Source: Isoetes taiwanensis
Lineage: Eukaryota > Streptophyta > Lycopodiopsida > Isoetales > Isoetaceae
Direction: 5' to 3'
Assembly: GCA_021234155.1 (NCBI GenBank)
Contig: JAJEKV010000034.1
Span: 8,662,028 to 8,726,027, forward strand
Length of the DNA stretch: 64,000 nucleotides
Position numbers and translations under genes: made by a program. Shown piece after piece: positions 61,207 through 64,000 of this stretch (position 1 is the first letter of the stretch; each line of letters starts with the position of its first letter). Below the pieces are notes generated by a model, which saw only the letters and a list, made by a program, of their open reading frames with translations, had not been told where the DNA came from and did no database searches.

Positions 61207-61308
61207 GCTTTGGGCAATTTTAGGTCAAAAATTCAAGTTGTTCTATTTAACGTGCCAAGGCACCTATTGAGTTAAAACATACACTTATTTCAGAGTTTTT
61301 CTAGGTAT

Positions 61309-61378
61309 GGTCTCACACGCTAAGGCCCGCATCAAAAACTAGAGTTTGGTGTTTAGTCCTGGCGCGTCGTGTGAGACA
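61309..61378 (+). repeat. Hairpin-ended repeat R3
   Basis: GGTCTCACACG at the left and CGTGTGAGACA at the right, complementary at ten of eleven positions. The core is CAAAAACTAGAGTTTGG, then TTTAGTCCTGGCGCGT. It lies about 105 bp upstream of the unit 1 TATA box. Confidence 0.75.
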
Positions 61379-61500
61379 TTATACATTTTTGATTAATTTA
61401 CGTGATTGAAACATACTATTCTAACTAAATCTTACCTGAGAACTCGATTTACCATGTTATTTTTTTGAAATTCATCAAGTTTTAAGGTGTTCTTGCTCAA

Positions 61501-61566
61501 TGTTCACACTGCCATGCCTACCAAAAACCGGAGTTTTGTTTTAGACTGGCGCCGACGTGTGAGACC
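61501..61566 (+). repeat. Hairpin-ended repeat R4
   Basis: GTTCACACTG at the left and a full CGTGTGAGACC at the right. The core is CAAAAACCGGAGTTTTG, then TTTTAGACTGGCGCCGA. It starts 192 bp from R3, almost the same spacing as between R1 and R2. Confidence 0.75.
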
Positions 61567-61757
61567 ACCTTGCCTTTAATGGTTTTGGCTCACTGTTTTT
61601 AGTTTTATTATGTTCCAATTCACTTAACTGTTACTAGCTTAGCATATACTACAAAAATGAGAAAAACAATTTCCCACTTTTCGAGGTTTGAGGATCCTAT
61701 CAAGTTAGTACTACTGGGAGTATGGTCAGTGCTTTGCTCTTGGTCTCCAAGAACATT

Positions 61758-61769
61758 GCTCTTATACCA
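61758..61769 (-). promoter_or_regulatory. Primer-binding site of the chromovirus
   Basis: Minus strand TGGTATAAGAGC matches the initiator-Met tRNA complement TGGTATCAGAGC at 11 of 12 bases and lies eight bases inside the 5' LTR edge. This fixes the element's orientation and LTR boundary. Confidence 0.75.
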
Positions 61770-61777
61770 TCACCAGA

Positions 61778-62008
61778 TGCGTCCCTTACTCGTATACGGT
61801 GCGCTCCACCGTATACAAACAGAGTTCATCCCCATACCAGCCCATAATCGATACTGGCTCCTCCACATATCATCGCATCTCATCTAGTCCCAAAGGGAAG
61901 AGTGAAGGGGGTCATTTTACCCTCGCCTCCCTCGGGGCCTCACCTAGCCCTGCCAGCGTGAAACATACATGTCAGTATACAACATAATCACATATCCACC
62001 TCGAAGGG
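61778..62008 (-). repeat. Truncated 5' LTR of the chromovirus
   Basis: About 231 bp matching 41499-41735 of the 3' LTR (shared landmarks include GAGTTCATCCCCATACCAG and ATAATCACATATCCACCTCG). The other ~1360 bp, which should contain the start of U3, is missing; LINE sequence follows at once. The element therefore has no complete 5' LTR promoter. Confidence 0.8.
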
Positions 62009-63430
62009 TATGTTTTACTACATATGATGTGGTATTCATGATAGAATGCTAGCAGAACAACATATGGTCATTGCATCAATTTTTAGAAGTTGTCCTGTAG
62101 AGGAGGCTGCAGATCAATGTTCTCTTGGATGCTAGGCTAGTGAATCTCATGTTACTTGGGGACTTCAATGCACGCACATGGATACAACATCTAATGAAGT
62201 TTAACATTTTGGCAGAGGACGTGTTGCAGCTCCACTCTGTAGAGATTGCTTGGCCATGGCATCGTATGGCAACGCCCACTTGGTCATGCACTATAGCAGG
62301 CAATGTGCAGCATCTTTGGCTTGGTTATCTGCAGTGGTCTAGCGTAGTAGCCATCTTCTGTTAGCTACACTTGCAAGCAGGAGCAGCGGAGAAATGCTTT
62401 GGAAAAAGCTGCCTACGGAGGCCCTCCAAGGCAACAACATTTCCTCGTAACCAGTGGTTTGATGATGAATGTAAGGAGCTTATGACTGGCCAATCCCACT
62501 TTGCATCTGCATGGGCTCAGACAGTACTGCACTTTTCTCAAGGGAGAGAATGTCAGGTACATTGTGAAGCATCAGAGAAAAATCTTTTATCTCATGGACC
62601 GTCATCCTAGGGCACTCTAGCAATGGGTACTAAAGAAGCCTCCGTAGCCTACAGGGAACATCATAACCGACCAGTGGGTACAATACTTGTAGCAGCTCTA
62701 TGATCCTCCAAGCTGCAATATCTCCACAACTGGGTCCGACACTAGTAATCATAGAGGCAGAGGTCGCCCAAGGCTTGCATCGCCTCTCTAATGGCAAGGT
62801 GGTGGGCTTAGATGGCGTTAAGGTAGAGCTACCAAATGGGCAGGGCCACAGATCATCCTAACTACATTGTTCAACATGGTGTTACAGAAAGGCTTTCTTT
62901 CGTAGTGGACCACTAGCAGAATTGTCCCATCTACAAGGCAGGTGACACTCACTGACAATCTCGGTCAGCTCGCTATTTGCAAAACAGGTGGCCGACATTC
63001 TTGAGGAACAACTGACAATGCGAGCGAAGGTAGCAGAGGTACAGGGCCCTTATATAGATAGGATTCAGGCCCCGATACACTGCCATATATTATATTTTTA
63101 CGCTGTGGATCTTGGTTGAAGATAACAGGAATCACTGGAAGGATCTGTATTGCTGTTTTGTTTTATTTTATTTTGCGAAGGTTGAGAAAGATTTTACGTT
63201 GTGGGGAAGATTGAGATAGTTGGAGATCCTTATGGATCTGCAAAATGAGGTGTACAAGTTGTATGAGGTTGTAAAGGGCCCATAAATAGGAAAGCACTCG
63301 AGAGATCTTAGTAATGTGCCTGTGGGGCATTCCTGAGACACCGGCTTAAATGGGTAGAAGCAACTACTCATAAATGTCTAGACGGTTTTGCCCAGTTGGT
63401 TAGGTGCGTGTAAGTTAGGGACGTTATATT

Positions 63431-63443
63431 TGGTATCAGAGCC
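63431..63443 (+). promoter_or_regulatory. Primer-binding site of the TRIM
   Basis: TGGTATCAGAGCC, a perfect initiator-Met tRNA complement, two bases inside the left LTR. Confidence 0.88.
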
Positions 63444-63514
63444 GGGTTTCGAGTTCGAGTCTCCATGGGTGCCGGTATATATGGTATCGTGATGCTCGAG
63501 GACGAGCATAGTTC

Positions 63515-63527
63515 TAGTGGGAGAGGT
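63515..63527 (+). promoter_or_regulatory. Polypurine tract of the TRIM
   Basis: TAGTGGGAGAGG lies immediately before the right LTR and is in the correct orientation relative to the primer-binding site. Confidence 0.75.
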
Positions 63528-64000
63528 TATAACGGGCCTATAATTGGGAGACCGCTCGAGAAATCTTAGTAATGTGCCTATATGGGACGTTCCTGAGACA
63601 CCGGCGTAAATGGGTAGAAGCGATTACTCATAAACGTCTAGATGCTTTTGCCCAGTTAGTCAATGGCATATCGGTCAGGAACATTACAGAGATGCTCAGA
63701 TTGGGTAATACCATCAGGCCAACTATTCAGCAGTAGTATTAGAGTCAGTTAGGGATGCCCACTCTCTCCAATGATGTTTGGTCTCTACGTTGATCAGTTG
63801 AAAGTTTGGCTTACTGAACATAGAGATGGTAGAGCTTAGCTCATGCACTAAAAAGACAGCCCATATACACTGACCATGTGGACTTCTTGGCTTACACTTT
63901 GCACGATATGCAGCACCGCATGAATGACTTGGATACTTTCTGTCAGACCACTGGAATGCGTTGCTTTAGGTAAGACTAAGGTATTGCGCGTGTTATCCTC

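Larger units (their letters stand above)
41499..62008 (-). mobile_element. Ty3/gypsy chromovirus, ~20.5 kb including nested insertions
   Basis: Minus-strand LTR retrotransposon. Right to left it has a truncated 5' LTR (61778-62008), an initiator-Met-like PBS (61758-61769), two extra coding-like units (59.9-61.1 and 57.8-59.0 kb), gag, protease, RT, RNase H, integrase with a C-terminal chromodomain, a polypurine tract (43089-43105) and a full 3' LTR (41499-43088). The order PR-RT-RH-INT-chromodomain defines the chromovirus branch of Ty3/gypsy. An LTR element and a hAT transposase interrupt pol. Much of the coding part is GC-richer than the flanking DNA. All frames are broken by stops and indels. 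Confidence 0.85.
63270..63688 (+). mobile_element. TRIM (miniature LTR retroelement), 419 bp
   Basis: Left LTR 63270-63428 and right LTR 63528-63688 are about 160 bp and share GCACTCGAGAGATCTTAGTA or its GACCGCTCGAGAAATCTTAG form, CCTGAGACACCGGC, AAATGGGTAGAAGC and TTTTGCCCAGTT. Consensus ends are TGTAA...TTACA. TGGTATCAGAGCC lies two bases after the left LTR. AGTGGGAGAGG precedes the right LTR. The interior is only about 100 bp. Flanks GAGGT and GAGAT form a near-perfect target duplication, and the LINE sequence continues across the site. It encodes nothing and depends on other elements' enzymes. Confidence 0.88.
62009..64000 (+). mobile_element. Third LINE copy, 5'-truncated and running off the window
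   Basis: Homologous to the LINE at 5930-10283 but clearly diverged and not part of the 15 kb duplication. It starts abruptly within the endonuclease next to the gypsy LTR fragment and is interrupted by a TRIM at 63270-63688. The 3' end lies beyond the window. Confidence 0.75.
62125..64000 (+). pseudogene. LINE ORF2 fragment: endonuclease-reverse transcriptase, copy C
   Basis: Endonuclease motif MLLGDFNART at 62149-62180, with the Gly that copy A has lost. The linker is RNQWFDDECKE (62447-62482). RT segments are KVVGLDGVKVEL (about 62800-62835), LTTLFNMVLQKGF (62860-62900), and after the TRIM GLYVDQLKVWLTEH (about 63785-63820). The YTDHVDFLAYT box is at about 63845-63890, where the second catalytic Asp is His. 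This copy preserves the endonuclease better than copies A and B. A stop and shifts between 62610 and 63230 break the frame. Confidence 0.75.

Noticed and set aside
59314-61566. R1-R4 as a CRISPR-like array
   Set aside because: Only four diverged units in two distant pairs, spacers of ~125 bp and ~1.7 kb, and a plant transposon context.
63270-63688. TRIM as Cassandra-type with 5S rRNA-like LTR
   Set aside because: The LTR lacks recognisable 5S promoter boxes; shared words with 5S genes could not be found.

Overview
The window looks like transposon-dense nuclear DNA from a land plant, possibly a fern or another non-flowering lineage. Support comes from a PPR fragment of the land-plant organelle RNA-editing/processing type, a Ty3/gypsy chromovirus, small TRIM retroelements primed by initiator methionine tRNA, L1-like LINEs, a hAT-type transposase and many GT-AG-like splice signals. 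The fern idea is an inference from the style of the PPR and LINE proteins. No intact cellular gene, rRNA, tRNA or CRISPR array was found; nearly every recognisable reading frame is broken.

Layout. (1) 1-14905 is copy A of a ~14.9 kb segmental duplication. It holds a minus-strand poly(A) retroposon, a PPR relic, an almost full LINE (about 5930-10283), a candidate TIR element and two small exon-like coding relics. (2) 14906-26652 is single-copy in this window. It holds an old TRIM-like element (15445-16021) and then about 10 kb with scattered minus-strand exon-like blocks bounded by plausible splice sites, for which I cannot name a gene. (3) 26653-41495 is copy B of the duplication, carrying the same features in the same order. 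(4) 41499-62008 is a ~20.5 kb minus-strand Ty3/gypsy chromovirus with a full 3' LTR, a truncated 5' LTR, gag, protease, RT, RNase H, integrase and chromodomain remains. Two further elements are nested in it: a plus-strand non-autonomous LTR element (45282-49705) that splits the integrase, and a hAT-type transposase (about 50560-53100) that splits RT from RNase H. Upstream of gag it carries two extra coding-like units, each with its own TATA box and a pair of hairpin-forming repeats. (5) 62009-64000 is a third, different LINE copy, cut on its left by the gypsy LTR and carrying a 419 bp TRIM.

How it fits together. This is a layered record of insertions (LINE, then TRIM; chromovirus, then LTR element and hAT) plus a recent-looking large duplication. 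Copies A and B alternate between long identical stretches and short scrambled patches, often at CG or CNG trinucleotides. Many frameshifts here may therefore be read errors at methylated cytosines rather than true decay, so frameshifts and stops should be read with caution.

Stretches not listed as genes (1880-3240, 3970-5130, 10290-12590, 16022-16270, 24740-26652 and their copy B counterparts) are AT-rich; I see no supportable gene, only short chance reading frames.
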